In this document: positions 1 through 8,730 of the stretch, in pieces
Layout of the letters: the number at the start of each line of letters is the position of its first letter
Position numbering within the stretch: the first letter of the stretch is position 1
Assembly (NCBI RefSeq): GCF_000172415.1
Contig: NZ_ABLD01000026.1
Location: 1 to 64,000, forward strand
Direction of reading: 5' to 3'
DNA from: Paraburkholderia graminis C4D1M
GTDB taxonomy: Bacteria; Pseudomonadota; Gammaproteobacteria; Burkholderiales; Burkholderiaceae
Length of the DNA stretch: 64,000 bases
Notes under the pieces: generated by a model
The model's database searches: none
Seen by the model: the letters and a program-made list of their open reading frames with translations, nothing else
What the model was told of the DNA's origin: nothing
Program-made: the position numbers and the translations under genes

Positions 1-124
1 TGCGATGGCGGGTTTCGTTTGCCGTCGCTGCTGTTCTAACCCAAGCAGCCGATTGGCTGACGGGACCAAGACTGACCGGGTACGCCATGGTGGTGTGACC
101 GGATTAAGTTGGGAAAGATAAACC
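1..124 (+). other. Gene-free leader upstream of rplN
   Basis: This is the start of the window. In the canonical spc/S10 order rpsQ should lie just upstream, but no reading frame here looks like the S17 C-terminus. The stretch is therefore probably the rpsQ-rplN intergenic region or leader. A purine-rich ribosome binding site (GGAAAG) sits a few bases before the rplN ATG. No other feature could be supported. Confidence 0.4.
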
Positions 125-493
125 ATGATCCAGACCGAAACTCGGCTTGAAGTGGCCGACAACACGGGTGCGCGTGAAGTCATGTGCATCAAGGTGCTCG
201 GCGGCTCGAAGCGTCGTTATGCCAGCATTGGCGACATCATCAAGGTGACCGTCAAAGAAGCAACGCCGCGCGGGCGCGTGAAGAAAGGCGAAATTTATAA
301 CGCCGTGGTGGTTCGCACCGCCAAGGGCGTGCGCCGTCAGGACGGCTCGCTGATCAAGTTCGACGGCAATGCTGCAGTGCTGTTGAATGCCAAGCTCGAA
401 CCTATTGGCACCCGTATTTTCGGGCCTGTCACGCGCGAGTTGCGTAGCGAACGATTCATGAAGATCGTTTCGTTGGCACCTGAAGTGCTGTAA
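125..493 (+). CDS. rplN: 50S ribosomal protein L14
   Basis: This is a universal large-subunit protein that contacts 16S rRNA at an intersubunit bridge and also L19. The 122-residue length is the normal bacterial length. The protein opens with MIQTETRLEVADNTGAR, the hallmark L14 N-terminus, and the end (MKIVSLAPEVL) is also typical. It is first in the visible spc operon, and rplX starts 9 bases after its stop, so the two are co-transcribed. The ATG at 125 is preceded by GGGAAAG. Confidence 0.98.
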   Translation: MIQTETRLEVADNTGAREVMCIKVLGGSKRRYASIGDIIKVTVKEATPRGRVKKGEIYNAVVVRTAKGVRRQDGSLIKFDGNAAVLLNAKLEPIGTRIFGPVTRELRSERFMKIVSLAPEVL

Positions 494-502
494 GGAGTCG
501 CG

Positions 503-811
503 ATGAACAAGATTCGCAAAGGTGACGAAGTTATCGTCATCACCGGCAAAGACAAAGGCAAGCGCGGCGTCGTGCTGTCCGTTGGCGAAGGCAAGGTCAT
601 TGTCGAGGGTATCAACCTCGTCAAGAAACACGTCAAGCCGAACCCGATGAAGGGTACGACGGGTGGTGTGGAAGCCAAGACGATGCCGCTGCAAATTTCG
701 AACGTCGCATTGGTCGACGCGAATGGCAAGGCATCGCGTGTAGGCATCAAGGTCGAAGGGGACAAGAAAGTTCGTTTCCTTAAGACGACCGGTGCCGAGC
801 TGAGCGCCTGA
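503..811 (+). CDS. rplX: 50S ribosomal protein L24
   Basis: L24 is an assembly-initiating protein that binds the 5' end of 23S rRNA and lies near the peptide exit tunnel. The 102-residue product has the N-terminal KOW-type motif (IRKGDEVIVITGKDKGKRG) expected for L24. An AAGGAG-type ribosome binding site lies just upstream of the ATG. It sits between rplN and rplE in the standard spc order with short gaps. Confidence 0.98.
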   Translation: MNKIRKGDEVIVITGKDKGKRGVVLSVGEGKVIVEGINLVKKHVKPNPMKGTTGGVEAKTMPLQISNVALVDANGKASRVGIKVEGDKKVRFLKTTGAELSA

Positions 812-828
812 CGCTGCGGAGTAAAAAA

Positions 829-1368
829 ATGGCTCGTTTGCAAGAGTTTTACAAAGAAAAGGTTGTACCCGGCCTCATCGAGAAGTTCGGTTACAAGTCC
901 GTGATGGAAGTGCCGCGCATCACCAAGATCACCCTGAACATGGGCCTTGGCGAAGCGGTTGCTGACAAGAAGATCATCGAAAACGCCGTTGGCGACCTGA
1001 CGAAGATTGCAGGCCAGAAGCCTGTGATCACGAAGGCACGCAAGGCAATCGCTGGCTTCAAGATCCGTCAGGGCTACCCGATCGGTGCAATGGTCACGTT
1101 GCGCGGTCAGGCAATGTACGAATTCCTGGACCGTTTCGTGACGGTTGCGCTCCCCCGTGTGCGCGACTTCCGTGGCGTGTCGGGTCGTGCGTTCGATGGT
1201 CGCGGCAACTACAACATCGGTGTGAAAGAGCAGATCATTTTCCCCGAAATCGACTACGACAAAATCGACGCACTGCGTGGGCTGAACATCAGCATCACGA
1301 CGACTGCGAAGACCGACGACGAAGCAAAGGCTCTGCTCGCCAGCTTCAAGTTCCCGTTCAGAAACTGA
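829..1368 (+). CDS. rplE: 50S ribosomal protein L5
   Basis: L5 binds 5S rRNA as part of the central protuberance and contacts P-site tRNA. The 179-residue length matches bacterial L5. The protein starts MARLQEFYKEKVVP and contains the typical KITLNMGLGEA stretch and the GGRGNY-like RGNYNIGVKEQIIFPEI block near residues 125-145. It is the third gene of the visible spc operon. The next gene, rpsN, begins 7 bases after its stop. Confidence 0.98.
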   Translation: MARLQEFYKEKVVPGLIEKFGYKSVMEVPRITKITLNMGLGEAVADKKIIENAVGDLTKIAGQKPVITKARKAIAGFKIRQGYPIGAMVTLRGQAMYEFLDRFVTVALPRVRDFRGVSGRAFDGRGNYNIGVKEQIIFPEIDYDKIDALRGLNISITTTAKTDDEAKALLASFKFPFRN

Positions 1369-1375
1369 GGTTACC

Positions 1376-1681
1376 GTGGCTAAACTGGCACTGATCGAAC
1401 GTGAAAAGAAGCGTGCTCGCCTCGCTGCTAAGTACGCGCCTAAGCGTGCAGAGTTGAAGGCGATCATCGGCGATATGAGCAAGTCGGACGAAGAGCATTA
1501 CGCAGCACGTCTGGAACTGCAACAACTGCCGCGCAACTCTAACCCGACCCGTAAGCGCAATCGTTGCGCGATTACTGGTCGCCCGCGTGGCACGTTCCGT
1601 AAATTCGGGCTGGCGCGTAACAAGATTCGCGAAATCGCGTTCCGCGGCGAGATCCCTGGCCTGACCAAGGCGAGCTGGTAA
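1376..1681 (+). CDS. rpsN: 30S ribosomal protein S14
   Basis: S14 is a small-subunit head protein needed for 30S assembly. The 101-residue form without the CXXC zinc motif is the long, zinc-independent type found in most proteobacteria: the C-terminal part carries NRCAITGRPRG rather than a four-Cys ribbon. The start is GTG at 1376, preceded by GAGGTTACC. The gene follows rplE by 7 bases. Confidence 0.97.
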   Translation: MAKLALIEREKKRARLAAKYAPKRAELKAIIGDMSKSDEEHYAARLELQQLPRNSNPTRKRNRCAITGRPRGTFRKFGLARNKIREIAFRGEIPGLTKASW

Positions 1682-1695
1682 TAGGAGAAACGTAA

Positions 1696-2091
1696 ATGAG
1701 CATGAGTGATCCTATCGCCGATATGCTGACTCGCATCCGCAACGCGCAGATGGTCGAGAAGGTTTCGGTGACAATGCCCTCGTCGAAAGTCAAGGTTGCG
1801 ATTGCGCAGGTCCTGAAGGACGAAGGCTATATCGATGATTTCGCAGTGAAGTCCGAAGGTGCGAAGTCTGAATTGAACATCGTGTTGAAGTACTACGCCG
1901 GCCGTCCGGTCATCGAGCGCATTGAACGCGTTTCGAAGCCTGGTCTGCGTGTGTACCGCGGCCGTAACGACATCCCCGTGGTCATGAATGGCCTCGGCGT
2001 GGCAATCGTGTCGACGCCCAAGGGCGTGATGACGGACCGCAAGGCGCGCGCAACGGGCGTTGGCGGCGAAGTCATCTGCTACGTCGCTTAA
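1696..2091 (+). CDS. rpsH: 30S ribosomal protein S8
   Basis: S8 binds the central domain of 16S rRNA. In E. coli it also represses the spc operon by binding its mRNA near rplE. The 131-residue length is typical, and the protein starts [18 protein letters not shown]. The C-terminal SRPGLRVY-like segment ([10 protein letters not shown]) and the final GGEVICYVA are family hallmarks. A GGAGAAA ribosome binding site precedes the ATG. Whether S8 feedback control operates here is an inference from the family. Confidence 0.98.
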
Positions 2092-2109
2092 GGCCGAAAG
2101 GAGAGAAAC

Positions 2110-2640
2110 ATGTCTCGAGTAGGTAAGAGCCCGATCGCGCTGCAAGGCGCAGAAGTGGCCCTGAGCGATGATCGCATCACCGTCAAGGGCCCGCTGGGTA
2201 CGATTACGCAGGCGGCAAACCGCCTCGTGAAAGTGGTGAACGACAACGGCATTCTGAAGATCGAGCCGGTTGACGAAAGCCGCGAAGCGAATGCGATGTC
2301 GGGCACGATGCGCGCACTGGTTGCGAACATGGTGAACGGCGTGACGAAGGGTTTCGAGCGCAAGCTGACGCTGGTAGGCGTCGGTTACCGCGCACAGGCG
2401 CAAGGCGACAAGCTGAATCTGTCGCTGGGTTTCTCGCACCCCGTGGTGCACCAGATGCCGGAAGGCGTGAAGGCTGAAACCCCGTCGCAAACCGAAATCG
2501 TGATCAAGGGGATCGACAAGCAGAAAGTTGGCCAGGTCGCTGCAGAAGTGCGCGGCTATCGTCCGCCGGAGCCCTACAAGGGCAAGGGCGTGCGCTATGC
2601 CAACGAGGTCGTGATCCTCAAAGAAACGAAGAAGAAGTAA
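2110..2640 (+). CDS. rplF: 50S ribosomal protein L6
   Basis: L6 binds 23S rRNA close to the sarcin-ricin and GTPase-associated region. The 176-residue length is normal. The N-terminal MSRVGKSPI and the C-terminal RGYRPPEPYKGKGVRY motif are diagnostic. The ATG at 2110 has a GGAGAGA ribosome binding site. It lies between rpsH and rplR in the conserved spc order. Confidence 0.98.
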   Translation: MSRVGKSPIALQGAEVALSDDRITVKGPLGTITQAANRLVKVVNDNGILKIEPVDESREANAMSGTMRALVANMVNGVTKGFERKLTLVGVGYRAQAQGDKLNLSLGFSHPVVHQMPEGVKAETPSQTEIVIKGIDKQKVGQVAAEVRGYRPPEPYKGKGVRYANEVVILKETKKK

Positions 2641-2652
2641 GGGTGCGCAATC

Positions 2653-3018
2653 ATGGATAAGACTCAATCTCGCCTGCGCCGCGCTCGTCAGACGCGTATC
2701 AAGATCGCTGAGCTGCAGGTCGCGCGTCTCGCCGTGCATCGCACGAACACGCACATCTATGCGCAAGTGTTCTCGCCGTGCGGCACCAAGGTGCTCGCCA
2801 GCGCGTCGACGCTCGAGGCCGAAGTGCGTGCGCAACTGGCTGATCAAACGGGCAAGGGCGGCAACGTCGCCGCTGCCACGCTGATTGGCAAGCGCATTGC
2901 AGAAAAGGCTAAGGCTGCCGGCATCGAATCCGTCGCCTTCGACCGTTCGGGTTTCCGTTACCACGGCCGCGTGAAAGCGCTGGCTGATGCGGCGCGCGAA
3001 GCCGGACTCAAGTTCTAA
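2653..3018 (+). CDS. rplR: 50S ribosomal protein L18
   Basis: L18 binds 5S rRNA with L5 and joins it to the 50S central protuberance. The protein is 121 residues and basic at its N-terminus. It ends with the conserved block from AFDRSGFRYHGRVKALADAA to AREAGLKF. The gene follows rplF by 12 bases and precedes rpsE by 14, so it is within the operon. Confidence 0.98.
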   Translation: MDKTQSRLRRARQTRIKIAELQVARLAVHRTNTHIYAQVFSPCGTKVLASASTLEAEVRAQLADQTGKGGNVAAATLIGKRIAEKAKAAGIESVAFDRSGFRYHGRVKALADAAREAGLKF

Positions 3019-3032
3019 GGGAAGAATTCGTC

Positions 3033-3551
3033 ATGGCAAAGATGCAAGCGAAAGTTCAGGCTGACGAACGCGACGACGGCCTGCGCGAAAAGATGATTTC
3101 GGTCAACCGCGTGACCAAGGTCGTGAAGGGTGGCCGCATTCTCGGCTTCGCCGCACTGACCGTGGTTGGCGACGGTGATGGCCGCGTCGGTATGGGCAAG
3201 GGCAAGGCGAAGGAAGTGCCGGTCGCTGTCCAGAAGGCGATGGAACAAGCCCGCCGCAACATGTTCAAGGTGCCGCTTAAGAACGGTACCCTGCAACACG
3301 AAGTGCACGGCAAGCACGGCGCATCGATGGTCCTCCTCGCTCCGGCGAAGGACGGTACCGGTGTGATCGCCGGCGGCCCGATGCGCGCAGTGTTCGACGT
3401 GATGGGCGTGCAGAACGTTGTGGCCAAGAGCCACGGCTCGACGAACCCGTACAACCTCGTTCGTGCAACGCTCGACGGTCTGCGCAAGCAGTCCACGCCG
3501 GGCGACATCGCGGCGAAGCGCGGCAAGTCCGTCGAAGATATTCTGGGCTAA
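3033..3551 (+). CDS. rpsE: 30S ribosomal protein S5
   Basis: S5 contributes to translational fidelity and to the mRNA entry-site helicase with S3 and S4. The product is 172 residues. The double-stranded RNA-binding N-domain contains RVTKVVKGGRILGFAALTVVGD, and the C-domain contains GVIAGGPMRAVFDVMG and the SHGSTNPYN block. Mutations in the N-terminal loop give spectinomycin resistance in other bacteria; the loop here (VKGGR) looks wild type. The gene lies 14 bases after rplR. Confidence 0.98.
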   Translation: MAKMQAKVQADERDDGLREKMISVNRVTKVVKGGRILGFAALTVVGDGDGRVGMGKGKAKEVPVAVQKAMEQARRNMFKVPLKNGTLQHEVHGKHGASMVLLAPAKDGTGVIAGGPMRAVFDVMGVQNVVAKSHGSTNPYNLVRATLDGLRKQSTPGDIAAKRGKSVEDILG

Positions 3552-3561
3552 GGTGGACACC

Positions 3562-3744
3562 ATGTCTGAAAAAACTGTCAAGGTCCAGCTCGTCAAGAGC
3601 CTGATCGGCACCCGTGAAACGCACCGTGCAACGGTGCGTGGCCTGGGTCTGCGCCGACTCAACTCGGTCAGCGAGTTGCAGGACACGCCGGCCGTGCGCG
3701 GCATGATCAACAAGGTTTCGTACCTCGTTAAGGTCATCAGCTAA
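3562..3744 (+). CDS. rpmD: 50S ribosomal protein L30
   Basis: L30 is a small two-helix, three-strand protein of the 50S subunit. I chose the ATG at 3562, preceded by AAGGTGGACACC. This gives a 60-residue product starting MSEKTVKVQLVKSLIGT, the normal bacterial L30 length. The same frame stays open further upstream, but that part overlaps rpsE out of frame and is spurious. The gene lies between rpsE and rplO, as in other proteobacterial spc operons. Confidence 0.96.
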   Translation: MSEKTVKVQLVKSLIGTRETHRATVRGLGLRRLNSVSELQDTPAVRGMINKVSYLVKVIS

Positions 3745-3773
3745 GCGGCTGACCAGGACTCAAGGAGTTGATA

Positions 3774-4208
3774 ATGGAATTGAATGATCTGAAGCCGGCT
3801 GAAGGCGCGAAGCACGCAAAGCGTCGCGTTGGTCGCGGTATCGGCTCTGGCCTCGGCAAGACCGCTGGCCGTGGTCACAAGGGTCAGAAGTCGCGTTCGG
3901 GCGGCTTTCACAAGGTTGGCTTCGAAGGCGGTCAAATGCCGCTGCAACGTCGCCTGCCGAAGCGTGGCTTCACCTCGCTGACGAAGGAATTCGTCGGTGA
4001 AGTGCGTCTCTCGGATCTGGAAAAGCTGCCGGTCGACGAAATCGATCTGCTGGCTCTGAAGCAAGCCGGCCTGGTCGGCGAGCTGATCAAGAGCGCCAAG
4101 ATCATCGCGACGGGCGAGCTGAAGCGCAAGATCGTTGTGAAGGGTCTGGGTGCGACGAAGGGTGCGCGCGCTGCTATCGAGGCAGCCGGCGGCTCTTTTG
4201 CCGAGTAA
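3774..4208 (+). CDS. rplO: 50S ribosomal protein L15
   Basis: L15 is a late-assembly protein of the 50S subunit that reaches deep into 23S rRNA. The ATG at 3774 is placed 7 bases after AAGGAG. An in-frame TTG at 3768 is too close to that site to be used. The product is 144 residues with the glycine- and arginine-rich N-terminal extension (KRRVGRGIGSGLGKTAGRGHKG) typical of L15. secY follows after 47 bases. Confidence 0.97.
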   Translation: MELNDLKPAEGAKHAKRRVGRGIGSGLGKTAGRGHKGQKSRSGGFHKVGFEGGQMPLQRRLPKRGFTSLTKEFVGEVRLSDLEKLPVDEIDLLALKQAGLVGELIKSAKIIATGELKRKIVVKGLGATKGARAAIEAAGGSFAE

Positions 4209-4255
4209 CGCGCAAGTTATTTTGCCGTCACTAGCATTTGCATCGGAGAAGGTAC

Positions 4256-5602
4256 TTGGCTAACAGCCCGAGTCTCGCAAAACCCGGTCGCAGCGCGGCG
4301 AAGTTTGGCGATCTGCGTCGGCGGGCAGTGTTTCTGCTGCTGGCGCTGATCGTCTACCGTGTCGGCGCGCACATTCCGGTGCCGGGTATCGACCCGGACC
4401 AACTGGCGAAGTTGTTCCAGAGCCAGTCGGGCGGCATCCTTGGCATGTTCAACATGTTCTCGGGTGGCGCGCTTTCGCGGTTCACGATTTTCGCGCTTGG
4501 GATCATGCCGTATATCTCGGCGTCGATCATCATGCAGTTGTTGGCAATTGTCTCGCCGCAACTCGAAGCGTTGAAGAAGGAAGGGCAGGCGGGGCAACGA
4601 AAGATCACGCAGTACACGCGTATCTTCACGGTCCTGCTGGCAACGTTCCAGGCTTTCGGTATTGCCGTAGCCCTGGAAAATCAGCCGGCTCTGGTGATCG
4701 ATCCGGGAATGGTGTTTCGGTTGACGACGGTCGTGACGCTGGTGACGGGCACGATGTTCCTGATGTGGCTGGGTGAGCAGATCACGGAGCGCGGGCTTGG
4801 CAACGGTATCTCGATCATCATTTTCGGTGGTATTGCAGCGGGTTTCCCGAATGCAATCGGTGGTCTTTTCGAACTGGTGCGAACCGGCTCGATGAGCATC
4901 ATCTCGGCGATTATCGTCGTCGCGCTGATCGCCGCAGTGACGTATCTGGTGGTGTTCATCGAACGCGGCCAGCGCAAGATCCTTGTGAACTACGCGAAGC
5001 GGCAAGTCGGTAACAAGATTTACGGCGGTCAATCTTCGCATTTGCCGCTGAAGTTGAACATGTCGGGCGTGATTCCGCCGATCTTCGCATCGTCGATCAT
5101 TCTCTTCCCGGCAACCATCCTGAACTGGTTCAGTTCGGGGTCGCGCACCAGTTGGTTCGCAGACACGCTGCACAACGTGGCCGAGGCCATTAAGCCCGGT
5201 CAGCCCGTGTACGTGTTGCTGTACGCGTTGGCGATCGTTTTCTTCTGCTTTTTCTACACCGCGCTGGTGTTCAACAGCAGAGAGACGGCCGACAACCTGA
5301 AAAAGAGTGGCGCTTTCGTTCCTGGCATCCGCCCGGGCGATCAAACGGCGCGATATATCGACCGCATCCTCACGCGTCTGACGCTGGCCGGTGCGATCTA
5401 CATCGTGTTTGTTTGCCTGCTGCCCGAGTTTCTGGTGCTGCGCTGGAACGTGCCGTTTTATTTTGGTGGAACGTCGCTGCTGATCATTGTCGTCGTCACA
5501 ATGGATTTCATGGCGCAGGTGCAGTCGTACGTTATGTCGCAACAGTATGAATCGCTGCTGAAGAAGGCTAATTTCAAAGGCGGCGGCGTCCCGATGCGTT
5601 GA
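4256..5602 (+). CDS. secY: Protein translocase subunit SecY
   Basis: SecY is the channel of the SecYEG translocon in the inner membrane. The product is 448 residues with about ten hydrophobic segments. The plug and pore region contains GIMPYISASIIMQLL, and the cytosolic loops carry NYAKRQVGNKIYGGQ and the late LKKSGAFVPGIRPG motif. I chose the TTG at 4256 (MANSPSLAKPG) because an AGAAGG ribosome binding site lies just upstream at 4247-4252 and the length then matches Burkholderia SecY. An in-frame TTG 18 bases further upstream lacks such a site. secY inside the spc operon links translocon and ribosome supply. Confidence 0.97.
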   Translation: MANSPSLAKPGRSAAKFGDLRRRAVFLLLALIVYRVGAHIPVPGIDPDQLAKLFQSQSGGILGMFNMFSGGALSRFTIFALGIMPYISASIIMQLLAIVSPQLEALKKEGQAGQRKITQYTRIFTVLLATFQAFGIAVALENQPALVIDPGMVFRLTTVVTLVTGTMFLMWLGEQITERGLGNGISIIIFGGIAAGFPNAIGGLFELVRTGSMSIISAIIVVALIAAVTYLVVFIERGQRKILVNYAKRQVGNKIYGGQSSHLPLKLNMSGVIPPIFASSIILFPATILNWFSSGSRTSWFADTLHNVAEAIKPGQPVYVLLYALAIVFFCFFYTALVFNSRETADNLKKSGAFVPGIRPGDQTARYIDRILTRLTLAGAIYIVFVCLLPEFLVLRWNVPFYFGGTSLLIIVVVTMDFMAQVQSYVMSQQYESLLKKANFKGGGVPMR

Positions 5603-5610
5603 AAGGACTT

Positions 5611-5829
5611 ATGGCCAAAGACGATGTTATCCAGATGCAGGGTGAAGTCATCGAAAACCTGCCTAATGCTACCTTCAGGGTGAAGCTGGAAAACGGCCAT
5701 GTCGTATTGGGACACATATCCGGCAAGATGCGGATGCACTACATCCGAATCCTGCCGGGCGACAAGGTGACGGTTGAATTGACGCCTTACGATCTCTCGC
5801 GTGCGCGGATCGTGTTCCGGGCGAAGTGA
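5611..5829 (+). CDS. infA: Translation initiation factor IF-1
   Basis: IF-1 blocks the A site of the 30S subunit during initiation. The 72-residue S1/OB-fold product starts MAKDDVIQMQGEVIENLP and ends with TPYDLSRARIVFRAK, matching the family over its full length. The ATG at 5611 follows AAAGGA closely. It lies 8 bases after secY and before rpmJ, the usual betaproteobacterial order. It is not near the cold-shock-type infA copies that some Burkholderia carry elsewhere. Confidence 0.97.
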   Translation: MAKDDVIQMQGEVIENLPNATFRVKLENGHVVLGHISGKMRMHYIRILPGDKVTVELTPYDLSRARIVFRAK

Positions 5830-5849
5830 TTTGAAAAAAGGGTAATATC

Positions 5850-5966
5850 ATGAAAGTGATGGCATCGGTTAAGCGCATTTGCCGCAATTGCAAGATCATC
5901 AAGCGCAAAGGCGTTGTGCGCGTGATTTGCAGCTCTGATCCGCGCCACAAACAGCGTCAAGGCTGA
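5850..5966 (+). CDS. rpmJ: 50S ribosomal protein L36, zinc-ribbon type
   Basis: L36 is the smallest 50S protein. This short frame encodes 38 residues, beginning [15 protein letters not shown] and ending HKQRQG. It keeps the C+ zinc ribbon: Cys11, Cys14, Cys27 and His33. It therefore needs zinc, unlike the zinc-free paralogues induced under zinc starvation in some bacteria. An AAAAAGGG ribosome binding site precedes the ATG. It lies between infA and rpsM, the expected place. Confidence 0.97.
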
Positions 5967-6007
5967 ACGCCGCGCTTTTGCTTGCGCTTTTTGTTTGAGG
6001 AAAAACA

Positions 6008-6373
6008 ATGGCTCGTATCGCAGGGGTTAACATCCCGAATCACCAGCATACTGAAATCGGCCTGACGGCTATTTACGGTATCGGCCGCACGCGCTCGCGC
6101 GACATTTGCGTCGCTGCTGGTGTGGCATTTTCGAAGAAGGTCAAAGACCTGAACGACGCAGACCTCGAAAAGCTGCGTGAAGAAGTCGGCAAGTTCATCG
6201 TTGAAGGCGATCTGCGCCGTGAAACGACGATGAACATCAAGCGCCTGATGGATCTCGGCTGCTACCGTGGCGTTCGGCATCGTAAGGGCTTGCCCCTGCG
6301 CGGCCAACGTACGCGTACGAATGCCCGTACGCGCAAGGGTCCGCGTCGTGCAGCGCAATCGCTGAAGAAGTAA
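6008..6373 (+). CDS. rpsM: 30S ribosomal protein S13
   Basis: S13 sits in the 30S head and contacts the 50S subunit and the P-site tRNA. The product is 121 residues, beginning [14 protein letters not shown]. It contains the conserved [11 protein letters not shown] helix-turn region and the C-terminal [22 protein letters not shown] tail. It opens the alpha operon block rpsM-rpsK-rpsD-rpoA-rplQ. A GAGGAAAAAC ribosome binding site precedes the ATG. Confidence 0.98.
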
Positions 6374-6401
6374 GCGGAACTGACAGTTACAGGAAAACGT
6401 A

Positions 6402-6806
6402 ATGGCTAAGGCTTCGAACAACTCCGCGGCGCAACGCGTTCGCAAGAAGGTCAAGAAGAACGTCGCCGAGGGCGTGGTTCACGTTCACGCGTCGTTCAAC
6501 AACACCATCATCACGATCACCGATCGTCAAGGCAATGCACTTGCCTGGGCAACGTCGGGTGGTCAGGGCTTCAAGGGTTCGCGTAAATCGACCCCGTTTG
6601 CAGCTCAGGTGGCGGCCGAATCGGCTGGCCGCGTGGCGATGGAATACGGCGTGAAGAACCTCGAAGTGCGGATCAAGGGCCCCGGTCCTGGCCGTGAATC
6701 GGCGGTGCGCGCGTTGCATGGTCTTGGCATCAAGATCACGGCAATCTCCGACGTGACCCCGGTCCCGCACAACGGCTGCCGTCCGCCGAAGCGTCGTCGT
6801 ATCTAA
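6402..6806 (+). CDS. rpsK: 30S ribosomal protein S11
   Basis: S11 lies on the 30S platform near the E-site mRNA path. The product is 134 residues. The start MAKASNNSAAQRVRKKVKKN is basic, the body carries HVHASFNNTIITITDRQGN, and the end SDVTPVPHNGCRPPKRRR is the family signature. The gene follows rpsM by 28 bases with AGGAAAACG upstream. A long 156-base gap separates it from rpsD. Confidence 0.98.
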   Translation: MAKASNNSAAQRVRKKVKKNVAEGVVHVHASFNNTIITITDRQGNALAWATSGGQGFKGSRKSTPFAAQVAAESAGRVAMEYGVKNLEVRIKGPGPGRESAVRALHGLGIKITAISDVTPVPHNGCRPPKRRRI

Positions 6807-6962
6807 GACGCTGTTTTCGCTAGCGCCTGTTGCCGCTGGTTCAAGTGACCGGCGAAACAGGCTGCTTGCGCTATTGAATTGACTAAGCCCACCGTTCGAC
6901 CCAAAGGGTTCGGACTAGCGCGAGTGCGAGCATTCGCGTGATCAATCAACGAAGGAATCAAC
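6807..6962 (+). promoter_or_regulatory. Structured rpsK-rpsD intergenic leader
   Basis: This 156-base gap is unusually long for the operon. It contains an imperfect inverted repeat: GCCTGTT at about 6826-6832 pairs with AACAGGC near 6856-6862, with further pairing inside. A second region, GACCCAAAGGGTTC, lies near 6899-6912. S4 is a known autoregulator of the alpha operon in E. coli, acting at the rpsM leader. A similar role for this stretch ahead of rpsD is only an inference. It could equally contain an internal promoter. Confidence 0.35.
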
Positions 6963-7586
6963 GTGGCACGTTATATCGGCCCTAAGGCCAAGCTGTCCCG
7001 CCGTGAAGGCACTGACCTCTTCCTGAAGAGCGCCCGTCGTTCGCTCGCTGACAAGTGCAAGCTTGACAGCAAGCCTGGCCAGCATGGCCGCACCTCGGGT
7101 GCGCGTACGTCCGACTACGGCACGCAGCTGCGCGAAAAGCAAAAAGTGAAGCGCATCTACGGTGTTCTGGAGCGTCAATTCCGCCGTTACTTCGCCGAAG
7201 CGGACCGTCTGAAGGGCAACACGGGTGAAAACCTGCTGCAATTGCTCGAGTCGCGTCTGGATAACGTCGTGTACCGCATGGGCTTCGGTTCGACGCGTGC
7301 TGAAGCGCGTCAGCTGGTGAGCCACAAGGCGATCACGGTGAACGGCGTCGTGTCGAACATCCCGTCGATGCAAGTGAAGGCAGGCGACGTCGTCGCAGTG
7401 CGCGAACAGAAGAAGAAGCAAGCGCGTATTCTCGAAGCGCTGTCGCTGGCTGAGCAAGGCGGCATGCCGAGCTGGGTCGCCGTGGATTCGAAGAAGTTCG
7501 AAGGCACGTTCAAGTCCAAGCCGGAACGCAGCGACATCGCTGGCGATATCAACGAAAGCCTGATCGTCGAATTGTATTCGCGGTAA
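6963..7586 (+). CDS. rpsD: 30S ribosomal protein S4
   Basis: S4 nucleates 30S assembly and binds the 5' domain of 16S rRNA. The 207-residue product starts at GTG 6963, preceded by GAAGGAATCAAC. It has the N-terminal ARYIGPKAKLSRREG block and an S4 RNA-binding domain (RLDNVVYRMGFGSTRAEARQLVSHKAITVNG) around residues 97-128. It lacks the N-terminal four-Cys zinc knuckle of some S4 proteins. It sits between rpsK and rpoA. Confidence 0.98.
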   Translation: MARYIGPKAKLSRREGTDLFLKSARRSLADKCKLDSKPGQHGRTSGARTSDYGTQLREKQKVKRIYGVLERQFRRYFAEADRLKGNTGENLLQLLESRLDNVVYRMGFGSTRAEARQLVSHKAITVNGVVSNIPSMQVKAGDVVAVREQKKKQARILEALSLAEQGGMPSWVAVDSKKFEGTFKSKPERSDIAGDINESLIVELYSR

Positions 7587-7709
7587 TCGGATTAACGGCC
7601 GGGGCACCTCGTTGCGTTGCGCAAGGGGGCGTCTCGGCTGTTTATTTTCAGGTTGTTACCGGTCAGCCTTATCGGTGTAACGAGCCGAGGGTATTGAAAA
7701 GGAAAACCT

Positions 7710-8687
7710 ATGCAAACCAGTTTGTTGAAGCCCAAGATCATCGCAGTTGAATCGCTGGGCGAAAGCCACGCGAAAGTGGTCATGGAACCGTTTGAACGCG
7801 GTTACGGCCACACCTTGGGTAACGCGCTTCGGCGCGTGCTGCTGTCGTCCATGATCGGCTATGCGCCGACCGAAGTGACGATCGCAGGCGTCGTACATGA
7901 ATATTCGACGCTCGACGGTGTGCAAGAGGACGTGGTCAACCTGTTGTTGAACCTGAAGGGCGTGGTGTTCAAGCTGCATAACCGTGACGAAGTGACGGTT
8001 ACGCTGCGCAAGGAAGGCGAAGGCGTTGTGACCGCTGGCGACATCGAGCTGGCGCACGACTGCGAAGTGATCAACCCTGACCACGTGATCGCGCATCTGT
8101 CGAAGGGCGGCAAGCTCGACGTTCAGATCAAGGTCGAAAAGGGCCGCGGCTACGTGCCGGGCAATGTGCGTCGTTATGGCGAGGAGTCGGCCAAGATTAT
8201 CGGCCGTATCGTGCTGGACGCGTCGTTCTCGCCGGTTCGCCGCGTGAGCTACGCCGTTGAAAGCGCTCGCGTCGAACAGCGTACCGACCTCGACAAGCTC
8301 GTGATGAACATCGAAACGAACGGTGTGATTTCGCCGGAAGAAGCGATCCGTCAATCGGCGCGCATTCTGGTCGATCAGCTGTCGGTGTTCGCTGCACTGG
8401 AAGGCACCGAAGCAACGGCTGAAGCGCCGTCGCGCGCACCGCAGATCGATCCGATCCTGCTGCGTCCGGTCGATGATCTCGAACTCACGGTTCGTTCCGC
8501 GAACTGCCTGAAGGCCGAGAACATCTACTACATCGGCGACCTGATCCAGCGCACGGAAAACGAGCTGCTCAAGACGCCGAACCTGGGCCGCAAGTCGTTG
8601 AACGAAATCAAGGAAGTCTTGGCGTCGCGTGGTTTGACGCTCGGCATGAAGCTGGAAAACTGGCCGCCCGCAGGGCTGGATAAGTAA
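7710..8687 (+). CDS. rpoA: RNA polymerase alpha subunit
   Basis: Alpha dimerises to seed RNA polymerase assembly, and its C-terminal domain contacts UP elements and activators. The product is 325 residues. The N-terminal domain (about 1-230) contains [19 protein letters not shown], the dimer and assembly motif. A linker runs near 235-250. The C-terminal domain (about 250-325) contains the helix-hairpin-helix [13 protein letters not shown]. The ATG at 7710 follows AAAAGGAAAACCT. It is single copy in the window and in the standard alpha operon position. Confidence 0.99.
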
Positions 8688-8730
8688 CTCGGCAGTCATC
8701 CGGGGCAGAGCCCGCCGCTGTACTGGCAAG

